Assembly (NCBI GenBank): GCA_002328075.1
Contig: DCVT01000056.1
Location: forward strand, 33,940 to 97,939
Source of the DNA: Anaerolineales bacterium UBA2181
GTDB taxonomy: Bacteria > Chloroflexota > Anaerolineae > Promineifilales > UBA4811
Reading direction: 5' to 3'
DNA length: 64,000 bases
The notes under the pieces are model-generated. The model was not told where the DNA came from, searched no databases, and was given only the letters and a program-made list of their open reading frames with translations. Each line of letters starts with the position of its first letter. Position 1 is the first letter of the stretch. Below, piece by piece: positions 53,108-62,999 of this stretch. Both the position numbers and the translations under genes were made by a program.

Positions 53108-55021
53108 ATGAAGAGGCATAACAGTGTCGGTGCATTGTTGCTTTCAACGCTGTTGGTGGCGCTGACCGCTTGTTCGGGAGCGGCGATTGAGCCCACCCGC
53201 ATTGCGGCCGCTTTAGAATGGGCGCATGCGTCCGAAGCGACAGGTGCAGCCACTTTAGAGACCAGTCATAACCTGCCGGTCACGCCCAGCACGGTGTCGG
53301 TGGAGTTTGACAGCGACGATCTGGTTTCTGGCGAGGCCGGTTCGGATGTGTCCTACATCCGGCTGGAGGGCTCGATTATCACCTTTGTCGGGAGTGGCGC
53401 CACCGTCAATGATAGCGTCGTCACCATCACATCGGCCGGGATGTACAGCATCAGCGGTATTTTGGACGATGGACAGATTGTGGTCAACACCGAGGACAAG
53501 GAGACGGTGGGTCTGATCCTGAACGGCGTCGACATCACCTGTTCGACCAGCGCCCCGATCCATGTGATGAATGCCGACAAAACTGTCATTACGCTGGCGG
53601 ACGGTACGGAGAACACGGTGATTGATGGGGTCGCATATATCCTTGAGGATGCAACCTCCGACGAGCCCAACGCCGCGGTGTTCAGCAAGGACGACCTCAC
53701 CATCAAGGGAAACGGTTCACTCACCGTCAACGCCAACTATAACAACGGCATTGCCAGCAAGTATGACCTCAAGATCACCGGCGGCCGCATCACCGTGACC
53801 GCCGCGAATGACGGCATCAAGGGCAAGGATTCAGTTGCCATCAAGGACGGCATTATCATCGTGAACGCGGGCGGCGATGGCATACAGTCGCACAATGAGG
53901 TGGACCCCGAAAAGGGATTCATCTCCATTGAGGGCGGCACCCTCAACATCACGGCAGAATTGGACGGTATCCAGGCAGAGACTAATCTATTCATCAGCGG
54001 CGGGCAGATCACCATATCCTCTGGCGGCGGCAGCGTCGGCAGTGCCGGCCAGAGCAGCCGACGGGGCTGGGGAATGTGGAGTTACACCAATGACAACAGC
54101 GAGGCCCAGAGCACCAAGGGGTTGAAGGCCGGCGTGGATGTGACCATATCCGGCGGCACGTTTCATATCGACTCCCTGGATGACTCGATCCATTCCAATG
54201 ACAGCCTGACGATAGGCGGCGGCGAGTTTGTCCTGAGCTCCGGCGACGATGCCATGCACTCAGATTCGACTCTGGTCATCAACGGCGGAGCGATCGAAAT
54301 CATCAGTTCCTACGAGGGCATCGAGAGCGCAACCATCACCATCAATGATGGAACCATCCGGATTGTCGCGAGCGATGACGGCATCAACGCCTCTAGCGGC
54401 ACCGGTGGACTGATGACCGGTGGACGGCCGGGCCAACCCAACATGGGCACCGCCGGCAACAACCGGCTCAACGTCCACGGCGGATACGTCGTGGTGGACG
54501 CCAACGGTGACGGCCTGGACATCAACGGCCCCATCAACATGTCCGGTGGTGTGTTGATCATCAACGGTCCGACTGCCAACGACAACGGCGCCCTGGACTA
54601 CACCGGTGTATGTGAGATCACCGGTGGTTACCTCGTCGCCGTCGGCAGCGCGGGCATGGCCCAAGCGCCCAGCACGTCATCAACGCAACATTCGCTGGTG
54701 GTGGCGCTGGCCCAGTCAGCCAACACGATGGTTCACATCGAGACCCAGGACGGCGATGCGGTGCTCACCTTTGCGCCAACCAAGACATACCAGCTGGTCG
54801 TGTTCAGCTCACCGGAACTTGAGAACGGCACAACCTATGTTGTTTACACGGGAGGCAGGTCCACCGGAACCGTGACCGACGGTTTATACACCGGGGGGAC
54901 CTACACCGGGGGCAACCAGATCACCAGCCTGACCATGTCCAGCATGATCACGGTTGGCGGTGCATTCGGCGGCGGCGGTTTTACCGGCGGCTTTGGTCGG
55001 ACCGGACGTCAGCGGCCCTGA
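53108..55021 (+). CDS. Carbohydrate-binding-domain lipoprotein (DUF4353-type beta-helix)
   Basis: A 637-residue exported lipoprotein. The signal ends in lipobox LTACS. The body is a long parallel beta-repeat with recurring units such as IKGNGSLTVNANYNNGIASK, ITVTAANDGIKGKD, IIVNAGGDGIQSHNE and FHIDSLDDSIHSNDSLTI. The C-terminus is Gly-rich. This domain is the usual third member of VTC-DUF4956 operons. AGGAGGA sits seven bases before the ATG at 53108. Confidence 0.92.
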   Translation: MKRHNSVGALLLSTLLVALTACSGAAIEPTRIAAALEWAHASEATGAATLETSHNLPVTPSTVSVEFDSDDLVSGEAGSDVSYIRLEGSIITFVGSGATVNDSVVTITSAGMYSISGILDDGQIVVNTEDKETVGLILNGVDITCSTSAPIHVMNADKTVITLADGTENTVIDGVAYILEDATSDEPNAAVFSKDDLTIKGNGSLTVNANYNNGIASKYDLKITGGRITVTAANDGIKGKDSVAIKDGIIIVNAGGDGIQSHNEVDPEKGFISIEGGTLNITAELDGIQAETNLFISGGQITISSGGGSVGSAGQSSRRGWGMWSYTNDNSEAQSTKGLKAGVDVTISGGTFHIDSLDDSIHSNDSLTIGGGEFVLSSGDDAMHSDSTLVINGGAIEIISSYEGIESATITINDGTIRIVASDDGINASSGTGGLMTGGRPGQPNMGTAGNNRLNVHGGYVVVDANGDGLDINGPINMSGGVLIINGPTANDNGALDYTGVCEITGGYLVAVGSAGMAQAPSTSSTQHSLVVALAQSANTMVHIETQDGDAVLTFAPTKTYQLVVFSSPELENGTTYVVYTGGRSTGTVTDGLYTGGTYTGGNQITSLTMSSMITVGGAFGGGGFTGGFGRTGRQRP

Positions 55022-55942
55022 AGCCGGAACACTCCCCATTGACGCAAGGGCGGACCGAGAAAACCAGCAGTTGCCTGGATACCGTCGAATACGCCTTGCC
55101 GGGCCCGGTCGGCACGATTGGGAACAACGGTGTCTGGGCAGAAGGAAGGAAGGGCTTTCCACGCCAGTTGAAAGGGAAAGAGCAGGATTGGGTCATCCAA
55201 CCACTCCGCTCTTGCATCAACCTCGCCCACCTTTCACCGGTCCCGGCTGGCCACTTTTTTGCATCCGGCGTATGCTATCAACAGCACCGCCAATAGGCCC
55301 ATCATGGCTGGTTCCATGACCTCATTTGCAGGTCCACGGCCCATCGTCAGGCGGACGATGGTGGGCACTGCGGCGTGGGTCAGCACCAGGAACGCCGCGA
55401 ACGGGAGGTTCACCGCACCCACGATCGGGTTGGCGCATGACCGGGGTTTGCATGGCTCCGTGCCAGGTCCTGAGTCCGTCCGCTCGGCCGGACCTGCGGT
55501 GTCGAATTTGCCGGCAGGTCATGTTGGCGGACCGGCGAATCCGTGTTGCCGTCGTCAGATCCCGGAGCACACGACATCTGCAATGGGTTTTCTTCACGCC
55601 GGCCATGGCCGGCCATCGGACACTTCCCATGTTCTGTGACAGGTATTCCAGGTGGCTCTCATCTTGACCGGATAAGCGGTCGGCCGCATCCCGGAAAACC
55701 AGGATCTTGGCCCCAGGCATTCTATTGTTCCGATAGGCGGGTGGCTCTGCCCACCTGCGGAAAAGGCAACCACCAACCGCGAAGAACAAGCGCAGGATAA
55801 ACCGTGCCCATACCGGAAATCCGCTGATCGCCCACGCTCCGGTGCTATACTGACGCCGCAAGGTACCCCCTTGAGGCAATCGTACAGGTGGTAACCGGGA
55901 AGAATGGGGTTGCGGTCCGGCGGCGCCGATTGGGGAGCACGA
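55022..55942. other. Non-coding or decayed region
   Basis: About 920 bases with no intact gene. A 62-residue minus-strand frame (55234-55422; LPFAAFLVLTHAAVPTIVRL and LLAVLLIAYAGCKK) may be a membrane-protein remnant. One copy of a diverged repeat lies at 55680-55711. GC-rich palindromes (around 55600) occur. No RNA gene seen. Confidence 0.5.
55680..55711 (-). repeat. Diverged short repeat, copy A
   Basis: A 32-base block, identical at about 25 positions to 59654-59685. Similarity fades outwards to about 90 bases. On the minus strand both copies translate to LVFRDAADRL / MVFHDAAGQL. Confidence 0.5.
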
Positions 55943-56290
55943 GTGACCGAAGCGCAACGTACGAACCTGGCACAGGGTGCCGGAACCGACGGCGGCCGAC
56001 CACTGCGTGGCACTCTGGTACGGTTGATCCGGTACATCGTGGTCAAGGGGCTGACGCTGTTTGCCACGGTTGCAGTTGGCATCTGTGTGACCCTACTCAT
56101 CGTCAACCTGGGGGGGTACGTCGATGAGATCTTTAAATCGCAGATCGCAGAACAGGTTGGCCTGATGATCTATGGTGGCTGGCCCGAGGGCGCGGTCGAG
56201 CCAGAGCGGACCCAGATCATCGAGCAGACTATATGGGCGATGGAGGAGGCGCAGGGCCTACACCAACCGTTCTTGGAGCGGAGCGGTTGA
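55943..56290 (+). pseudogene. N-terminal fragment of fused ABC permease
   Basis: About 115 codons from GTG 55943 (GGGGAG upstream; ATG 55904 is the alternative). One membrane helix (YIVVKGLTLFATVAVGICVT), then a periplasmic stretch ending HQPFLERSG and TGA (56288-56290). The frame continues without shift into the next entry, so this is the first part of one permease gene cut by a single nonsense codon. Confidence 0.7.
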
Positions 56291-56296
56291 TGGCTG

Positions 56297-58756
56297 GTGC
56301 AGACGCTGACGCTGGGCTTGGCTGAAGGCCGTTCCGATGCGAGGGCTCTCGGGGTCGCCAAGGGCATCGGGCGCGACATCGTCCGGGAGAGACTGCCATT
56401 CACCCTGGTCCTCGTCGGCCTCTCGAACCTTGTCCTGTTCTTTGCCACAATCTCGGCCGCGCTAGTGCTGTCGCGCAAGCACGGTGGCTTGCTCGACCGG
56501 CTCAACGTGCTCCTCCTGTCACTCACCTCGGCGCCGAGCTGGATTCACGGCTTGGTCCTGATCCAGATCTCTGCCGCATACCTTCACATCCTGCCCTTTC
56601 CGCGGCGCTGGGACGCGTTGCCGGACCGCCTGAGCCTGGATTACGCGATGTTGATGCTCCGCCACATGATCCTGCCGGCGGCCGCCATCCTAGTGAGCGG
56701 CTTTTTCCAGGGCGTCTATGCCTGGCGCGCTTTTTTCCTGATCTTTCGCCACGAGGATTATGTCGAAATCGCCCGCGCCAAGGGTTTGCGGCCGTGGGCC
56801 ATCGAGCAGTCCCACATCCTGCGGCCCACTTTGCCGTACATCCTGACCAACTTTGCGACGATGATGATTGTCATCTGGCAGGGGACCATCGCCCTGGAGA
56901 TGGTCTTTATGTGGCCGGGCGTGGGGCCGCTCTTTATGCAGGCGGCGAGGAACTTTGACACTCCCCTCCTCCTCGGCGTGGTAGTCATATGTGCCTACCT
57001 GCTGGCGCTGACGGTGTCTCTGCTGGACATTGTCTGCGCTCTGGTGGACCCCCGGGTGAGGGTCGGTTCTCCGGACAGACAGGACCGCCTCAGGAGCGCC
57101 CGCACGGCCCGGCGGGGGAGGGTGCAGCCCTGGGTATGGCTGGCCGGCGTAGCGGGGCGGCTGAGTGCCGCCCGCGCGTGGTTCGCCGCTCTCGCCGGCC
57201 AATGGGTGGCCGCCGTCTGCGCGCTCCGGTTGCGGCGCCGCCCTGCACCGGAAGTGCCGACACCCCCAACCGCCGCCCGGCCGCGAACCGCGGGTGGGAC
57301 GCTAGGCGGGCTGGGGTCCTGGCGTAAGGCGCGGCTGTGGCCGGCCGTGGCGCCGGTGTTGCGCTCTCCTTCGTCACTGCTGGGCCCCGCGGTGATCCTG
57401 GGCATGGTCGTAACATCGATCTATGTGGTCATTGCGCTGCCCCGCGACCAGGTGGTGGCGTTGTGGTGGGGTCAGGGCGGGAATGCGACCCGGGCGGCAT
57501 GGTACCGAAACCCCAAGAGCGCGCCGCCGGCCTGGACCAATCTATTCCGGGCGGATAAACTGCCCACGACGATCGCCGTCAGCACCCGACCGGGCGAGGT
57601 CCCCCTGCGGACCCGGCACCTGCCGTGGATCACGGGACTGGACGGCGGCTCGTCGATCGGCGGCGGGGCTAGTAGCAAGGTGCTCAGCCCCGTCTCTGAC
57701 GATGTGCGGGAGGTCACTCTGTCCTTGTTGCCCGACTACCCCTACCATACCTTTCCCCAGGACGTGGCGATCTACCTTGACGTCGGGTACACAACCAAAA
57801 AACCGTACGCGCGCTTGACCTGGGTGACGCCGGGCGAGGGCGAGATCGACCTCGGCGCCGTGCTAATCTCGTCGCGCAGCAACATGCTGTACCTTTCCCA
57901 GGACCGTCGCCTTCAGCGGGCGTATGGCGAGCAGACGGCCATCCAGGGGCTGTTTGCCGACCCGGCGTCAGAGCGACCGGCTGCGCAGCGCGGCCGGTAC
58001 GACCTCCGGATCGACGGCATGGTTTTCGAGGAGGCGTCCGATATGGACGTTGAAGTGGTGGTGCACGGCCGGGTGGCCGGGTTGGCAGGCACCGATAGCC
58101 AGCGGCGAGACCTGGCGGTAGGGCTGGGGTGGGGCATGCCAGTGGCGCTGTCCTTTGGCCTGTTGGGAACATTGGGCACGAGCCTGTTGTCGATGACCCT
58201 GGCCGGGGTGAGCGTCTGGTTTGGGGGATGGGTGGACGAGCTGATCCAACGACTGACCGACCTGAACATGATACTGCCGACTCTGCCCATCGTCATCCTG
58301 GTCTTTTTCCTCTACAGCAAGAGCATCTTGGCCATCCTGGGGGTGGTGGTACTGCTGGGCATCTTTGGCAGCGGCATCAAGAACTACCGGTCTGCGTTCC
58401 TGAAGATGAGGGCGGCGCCGTACATCGAGGCGGGGCGGGCCTGCGGGGCGGGCGGCTGGCGCATCATCGGCCGCTACCTGATACCGCGGATCCTGCCGGT
58501 AATGGTTCCGCAGATGGCGATCCTGGTGCCTAGCTACGTCTTTCTGGAGGCGACTCTGGCCTACCTGGGCGTCTCTGACCAGGCCCTGCCTACATGGGGC
58601 AAGGTGATCAAGGATGCGCTGACCAGCGGCGATCTGGTTGGGCGGGCGTATTGGGCGTTGGAGCCGGTGGGCCTGCTGCCGCTGACGGGATTGGCCTTCG
58701 CCGGTCTGGGGTTTGCCCTGGAACGGATCCTCAATCCGCGGCTGGCGGAGGAGTAG
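56297..58756 (+). CDS. Fused DppB-DppC-type ABC transporter permease, separated from its N-terminus by an in-frame stop
   Basis: 819 codons open after the TGA. The first half is a DppB-like permease with the EAA loop EIARAKGLRPWAIEQSHILRP. A basic, Arg/Ala/Pro-rich linker (about 245-355) follows, then a DppC-like permease with a large extracytoplasmic insert (about 385-610) and a second EAA loop EAGRACGAGGWRIIGRYLIP. Both permease subunits of a peptide/nickel-type importer are thus on one chain. No substrate-binding protein or ATPase is adjacent. GTG 56297 is in place but lacks a ribosome site. Function is doubtful unless the TGA is read through. Confidence 0.75.
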   Translation: MQTLTLGLAEGRSDARALGVAKGIGRDIVRERLPFTLVLVGLSNLVLFFATISAALVLSRKHGGLLDRLNVLLLSLTSAPSWIHGLVLIQISAAYLHILPFPRRWDALPDRLSLDYAMLMLRHMILPAAAILVSGFFQGVYAWRAFFLIFRHEDYVEIARAKGLRPWAIEQSHILRPTLPYILTNFATMMIVIWQGTIALEMVFMWPGVGPLFMQAARNFDTPLLLGVVVICAYLLALTVSLLDIVCALVDPRVRVGSPDRQDRLRSARTARRGRVQPWVWLAGVAGRLSAARAWFAALAGQWVAAVCALRLRRRPAPEVPTPPTAARPRTAGGTLGGLGSWRKARLWPAVAPVLRSPSSLLGPAVILGMVVTSIYVVIALPRDQVVALWWGQGGNATRAAWYRNPKSAPPAWTNLFRADKLPTTIAVSTRPGEVPLRTRHLPWITGLDGGSSIGGGASSKVLSPVSDDVREVTLSLLPDYPYHTFPQDVAIYLDVGYTTKKPYARLTWVTPGEGEIDLGAVLISSRSNMLYLSQDRRLQRAYGEQTAIQGLFADPASERPAAQRGRYDLRIDGMVFEEASDMDVEVVVHGRVAGLAGTDSQRRDLAVGLGWGMPVALSFGLLGTLGTSLLSMTLAGVSVWFGGWVDELIQRLTDLNMILPTLPIVILVFFLYSKSILAILGVVVLLGIFGSGIKNYRSAFLKMRAAPYIEAGRACGAGGWRIIGRYLIPRILPVMVPQMAILVPSYVFLEATLAYLGVSDQALPTWGKVIKDALTSGDLVGRAYWALEPVGLLPLTGLAFAGLGFALERILNPRLAEE

Positions 58757-58808
58757 GGGCTGCTCCAAGGGGCGCGACGCCACGCAAGAGGTGTCAAATG
58801 TGACCAGG

Positions 58809-59357
58809 TCAACCGCAGCGGTGACCGGCCAGTGACTTGACAGGTGGATGCTCAGGAATACTGGGAACGCGATCGCAATGACCACCAACAGGCCTGGAAG
58901 AAAATGTGCGAGCACGCGGGTTGTGCTCCCGATGCGGCAAAGTCTGACAACCGATTTGCGGGCGAGCCCGAGGGTGATTGCTCCAGCAACCGCGCCACGA
59001 ATGGCTATCGGCAGGGCGAGAGTCTTGGCTGCCAAGAGTCGGAACCCGGGGAAGCCAATAAGCGTGGCAAGCGCCTCGGTCCAACCGAACTTTGGTGTCC
59101 ATATCAAGAACACAGAGCACGCCGGCAATCGGCATGCCATGGCCGGACAGGGTCGCGAGATCGGTATCAGGATCGGGACTGGGTAAGAGAAACAGGATGA
59201 TAAGAAACGCCATGAGACCGGCCCCCGCGTTGGTCGGCACCATCCAGCTCGGGAGAAGCGCGGCGCGTCTTATGCGCGCAGCCTGCTGGTCCATTGCTTG
59301 ATTGTCACGATCCACCGTCTGACTGCATCCGTCCTCGGTTTGGCTGTGTTGCTTCAT
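58809..59357 (-). pseudogene. Frameshifted membrane protein of unknown family
   Basis: Begins at ATG 59357 with a strong GGAGGAGG. The first 75 residues (to GHGMPIAG) contain one helix (AGAGLMAFLIILFLL). Around 59135 the hydrophobic coding signal moves to another frame (CSVFLIWTPKFGWTEALATL, ALPIAIRGAVAGAITLGLA, FLPGLLVVIAIAFPVFLSI), which lacks its own start. The original frame becomes non-membrane-like and stops at 58809. A one-base indel in a three- to four-helix membrane gene explains this; its family is unknown. Confidence 0.5.
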
Positions 59358-59548
59358 GCCTCCTCCAAGACAGCGGCATAGCACCCAGCATCCTTATCTG
59401 ATAGCTCAGCCCGATAGGGGCAGGGCAACGGCACCCGGTGACATGCCGGTCGAGCGACCGTCCCGGTTCTGATCCGCGCGGGCTGCGATGACGATCCGCT
59501 TTCGATTTTTGCCTCCATCGTGGCTACCTGTGCCTGATAGTCTGTCAC
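59354..59548 (-). CDS. Small hypothetical ORF coupled to the membrane gene
   Basis: 64 codons from GTG 59548, ending LEEA with a TGA that overlaps the next ATG (ATGA). No family recognised. The overlaps on both sides suggest real translation, perhaps of a decayed regulator. Confidence 0.35.
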   Translation of the reverse strand: MTDYQAQVATMEAKIESGSSSQPARIRTGTVARPACHRVPLPCPYRAELSDKDAGCYAAVLEEA

Positions 59549-59676
59549 CCTGCGGTCATCTCCTGCCGTCGCCGAAGCTTAATGCGCCCCGCGTCTTGTG
59601 CACGGTTCGGCCGCCGTGAGCTCAGATCATGCTCATCATAACGCGTTAGCTGGCCGGCCGCATCGTGGAAAACCAT
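59545..59676 (-). CDS. 43-residue hypothetical ORF containing the repeat block
   Basis: Starts MVFHDAAGQLTRYDEHDLSS and ends with GTGA overlapping the next ORF. Its first residues match the translated repeat copy A (VF-H/R-DAA-x-x-L). No clear ribosome site. Confidence 0.3.
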   Translation of the reverse strand: MVFHDAAGQLTRYDEHDLSSRRPNRAQDAGRIKLRRRQEMTAG

Positions 59677-59685
59677 GGTTCTGGC
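59654..59685 (-). repeat. Diverged short repeat, copy B
   Basis: Partner of 55680-55711; see that entry. Spans the start of the 43-residue ORF. Confidence 0.5.
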
Positions 59686-60180
59686 TCATGGCAATCCATG
59701 AGTTCTGCGGGCGGGTTGGCGGCCGGCCGCTCCCGCAAACCCGCCCGCGGCATCTAGCAGCGTGTCCGGTGGATTATGGGAGCATCGGCTCCCAGCTCTC
59801 CAACGGGCTGGGAACGTGCTGTCGGTCGACTATCTGTTCGGCCGCCGGCGCGCGCCGCCAATCGTTTTGAACCGGTGAAAGTTGCCTGCCGGACAAGACC
59901 TGGTAGTCCAAACTGTCAAACCGCGCGCCCAACACCGGACCGCTGCCATAGGGCATCACCGTCAGCGCTGCGAGCGGGTCTGGGCGCTCACGATCTGAGA
60001 TTCCGCCTGCCTCTCCCACTGTCTGATGGCGCCCTAGGCGCGCACGCGGTTGTGGCATGGCGTAGAAACTGCATACCATCTGCAGCGGCTCTGCACAAGT
60101 TCTACACAGTAACCTGGTATGCTCTCTATCGAGTGGCAGGGTCAACTGTGGACCCTGCTGGCGACCAAATGGAGGTAGTG
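59686..60180. other. Intergenic region
   Basis: About 500 bases with GC-rich palindromes near 59730 and an extended -10-like TGG-TATGCT at 60115-60123 before the next gene. No gene or RNA seen. Confidence 0.45.
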
Positions 60181-60552
60181 ATGAGCAAAGGTTTGCAGTG
60201 GATCATCGGTGTCGGAGTAGTGCTGGCGGCGGCCGCGGTGGTGTTTGCGTCCGTCGCGCCGTATTTCCTGGCGACTCCAGCCTGGGAGGGCGACCTGGCC
60301 GGCTGGCGGACAGGACATATGATGGGATTGTGGGGTATGCGAGGCGGGCTGACCTGGATGCCGTTTGGACTTGGCTTTGTCGTGCCCCTGCTGCTGCTCG
60401 GAGCGGTTGCGCTGGGCATCCTGTTATGGGCGGGCCGGCGGCGAGAGCCGGCGATGCCTGCCGATCAACCCACCGCCGTCTGCATCCAGTGCAGGCAGCC
60501 GCTGCTGCCCGCGTGGAAGGCTTGCCCTCATTGCGGAACTAGACGCGAATAG
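60181..60552 (+). CDS. Small two-helix membrane protein with C-terminal zinc ribbon
   Basis: A 123-residue protein. Helix 1 about 7-28 (WIIGVGVVLAAAAVVFA), an exposed Gly/Met/Trp-rich stretch (GHMMGLWGMRGGLTWMPFG), helix 2 about 65-88, then a cytoplasmic four-Cys ribbon (CIQCRQPLLPAWKACPHCG). GGAGGT precedes the ATG at 60181; the longer frame from 59776 is spurious. Function unknown; zinc ribbons recur in this window. Confidence 0.8.
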   Translation: MSKGLQWIIGVGVVLAAAAVVFASVAPYFLATPAWEGDLAGWRTGHMMGLWGMRGGLTWMPFGLGFVVPLLLLGAVALGILLWAGRRREPAMPADQPTAVCIQCRQPLLPAWKACPHCGTRRE

Positions 60553-60714
60553 GCTCTGGGGCTGTTCAAGGCTTATCGTCTCACCGGCCGTGGGATTGCC
60601 CGCGGCCGGTTTGCCATTGACCCGGACCGGCATTACAATCGCTGCCGGCCTGCATGACCGCCGGCCGTGCGCCGGAGCCGTCTTGACCAGGTCACCCGGG
60701 AACAGGAGGCCGAA

Positions 60715-61359
60715 TTGGACCTGCAGAACCTTTTCTTGCTCGACCCAGGCGTCATCTTTCTGAACCACGGCTCGTTTGGCGCTACGCCTCGGCCGGTTTT
60801 TGAGGCCTACCAGGCCTGGCAGCGCCGGCTGGAGGCACAGCCGGTCGAGTTCCTCGGCCGGGAGCTGGGCGAGCATCTGCAGGCAGCGCGCCAGGCATTG
60901 GCCAAGTACCTGGGTGCACCGGCCGAGGATCTGGTCTTTGTCCCCAACGCCACCACCGGGGTCAATATCGTGGCGCGCTCACTTCCGCTCCGATTCGGCG
61001 ACGAGATCCTGGCCTCGGATCACGAGTACGGCGCGTGCGAAAAGGCGTGGCAGTTTGTCTGCGGAAAGACGGGCGCGGTCTATCGCCGGCAGGAAATTTC
61101 GCTGCCGGTGCGCTCGCCGGTTGAGGTGGTCGAGATACTCTGGCAGGCGGTGACCAAACGGACACGGGTCATCTTTCTCAGTCACATGACCTCGCCCACC
61201 GCGCTACGGCTGCCGGTTGAGGCCATCTGCCAGCGGGCGCGGGCGGCCGGAATCTGGACGGTGATCGACGGAGCGCACGCGCCTGGGCAGATCGAATTGG
61301 ACCTGCCGGAGGTGGGGGCGGACTTTTACACCGGCAACTGCCACAAATGGCTGATGTCA
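60715..61359 (+). pseudogene. Class V aminotransferase (isopenicillin-N epimerase-like), 3' end lost
   Basis: About 215 codons from TTG 60715 (AGGAGG six bases upstream): FLNHGSFGATPRPV, FVPNATTGVNIVARSL, SDHEYGACEKAW, VIDGAHAPGQIELDL and the PLP lysine in GNCHKWLM. Immediately after HKWLMS the sequence becomes the tail of an oppositely oriented recombinase. The expected PKG motif and the remaining 150 or so residues are missing, so the gene was cut by the insertion. Confidence 0.85.
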
Positions 61360-62904
61360 CAACCGGCAAAACTACATCACCCAGAACGCATTCCACATAA
61401 ACAACCTGGATGCCATTCTCCTCGGCAAGCTTGGCCGCCACTTGGAGGGTCTCGACAAGTTGCCTGCGGGCGTGGAAATCGCTATCAGCATAGGCCAACC
61501 CCTGCGCCACCTTGCCGGCGAAGGCACGTATGCTATCCATCTGCTCACTGGTCAGGCAGTGGGCTTCCATCTGCTGCCCAATATTGACCTGCTCCCGTTC
61601 AAGGGCGCTGATGGTGGATGTGACGTCTTGTTTGCGTGCGTGAAGGATCTTAATGGGGAAATCTCCTTTGAGGAACAGGTCGAGCAGCCGTTCCACAGTT
61701 TGGCTCGGTTTTCCACGATGAGGTTTTCCACTACCTTGGCTCGCTCAAGGAGCGGGGCGTTGACCGCCGCCCCCTGTGAAAGGTAGCTTTCCAGCATCTG
61801 GTCCAGCAGCTCGGGGGCCAGAAGGATCGACCTGATCCAGGCCCAGACTGCGGTATCCACCCTATCGACGTTGGCAGGCCGGCTGTCGCAAGCTGTGCCT
61901 AGCGCAGAGCACAGGTAATATTTGTAGATGCCGGATTTGTGCTGGGTCTGGGCTTCGGCGTGCACTTTGCTGCCGCATTTTCCGCAGCTTATCAACCCCC
62001 GCAGTAGGTACGGGTGGGTAGTGCTGCGGTTGGCGCGAGTTCGATTCCTCTTCAGCTGATCCTGCGCCGCCTCCCAGGTATGTCGCTTGATGACGGCAGG
62101 GACCTCGACGGCGAGGTGGTTGCTGGATGAATTGAGCTTTCCTCTGCGAGTCTTCCCATAGGTCCAAGTGCCAGCATACGTCTCGTTCTTGAGGAAACCG
62201 CGTATTGCTTGGGGAGTCCACTTGTCGCCGCGAATGACCCCGTTGGTGGGCGGGGCCACGCCCATCTCGTTCAGGCGCCGTGCGATGGTTCTTATCGGAA
62301 CCGGACCGTCAGAGCCGTTGCCCTCAATGTACCATTGGTACACCATGCGAACTACACCTGCTTCGGGCTCATAGACCTCCAGGTGGAATCTACCGTCGCG
62401 GTCGACCGGCCGATATCCGAATGGGGGGTGCCCTGCAACCAAGACACTGCCGGATTTCACCTTTAGACGCCTACCTCGGCGCATCCTCTCGTTGATCTTG
62501 AGCCGCTCGTATTCGGCAATGACCGCCTTGATGTTTTTGTTCAGGTTGCCTTCGGGCGTGTCAGGATATTCGCCCAATACATACTCGATTCGCACCCCAT
62601 GGGACCGGAATTTCTCCTCGATGATCAACTGCTTGGCCAGGCTTCGCGCGAACCGGTCCAGGTCGCGGGCCACCAATACGTCGAATTCGCCCGCGCGAGC
62701 CATCTCGATCGCACGGTTAAGCTCAGGCAGCTCAATCGAAGCCCCGCGGGCCCCTTTGTCATCTTCCGAAAGCTCGGCGACGATTCGCCAGCCCTGCTTC
62801 AGCGCGAACTCCCTGCCCATTTCGAGTTGGCCAGCAAGGTTGCGCCCCTCCTTGGATCGGTCGTCGCCGCTTACTCTTGCGCACAGAACTGCCCTGACGT
62901 CCAC
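61360..62904 (-). pseudogene. Large serine recombinase, frameshifted
   Basis: Starts at GTG 62904, six bases after AGGAGG. The resolvase domain has the catalytic Ser in LCARVSGDD and DRFARSLAKQ. Then come a recombinase domain (PPFGYRPVDRDGRF, TPQAIRGFLKNETYAGTW), a zinc ribbon (CGKCGSKVH...CDSR) and a coiled-coil. Near 61697 a one-base loss after NRAKL shifts the frame; the coding continues as VERLLDLFLKGDFPIKILHARKQ to GIQVVYVECVLGD. No stop lies before the junction with the aminotransferase. Probably an inserted mobile element's integrase, now inactive unless the indel is an assembly error. Confidence 0.85.
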
Positions 62905-62990
62905 GAGGTTCCTCCTGAGCTGCACTGCGCCTTCGTATAGTACTCATTCTACACCGGAACTCTCAAAGTCAAGCTATCTGTGGGCGCGTG
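61360..62990. mobile_element. Recombinase-bearing insertion in the aminotransferase gene
   Basis: Left edge set by loss of aminotransferase similarity near 61360; right edge unclear, somewhere between the recombinase start and the next insertion sequence. No cargo gene besides the recombinase. Attachment sites could not be defined. Confidence 0.5.
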
Positions 62991-62999
62991 TTAGCCCAA

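Noticed and set aside
48992..56290. In-frame TGA codons in two genes as evidence for TGA recoding
   Set aside because: TGA is used as an ordinary stop in rplS, larA, the LysM gene and many others, and one of the two genes also carries TAG and frameshifts.
57968..59140. 390-codon minus-strand frame
   Set aside because: Most of it is antisense to the permease; only its first 120 codons look like membrane protein, treated here as the shifted part of the 59.3 kb gene.
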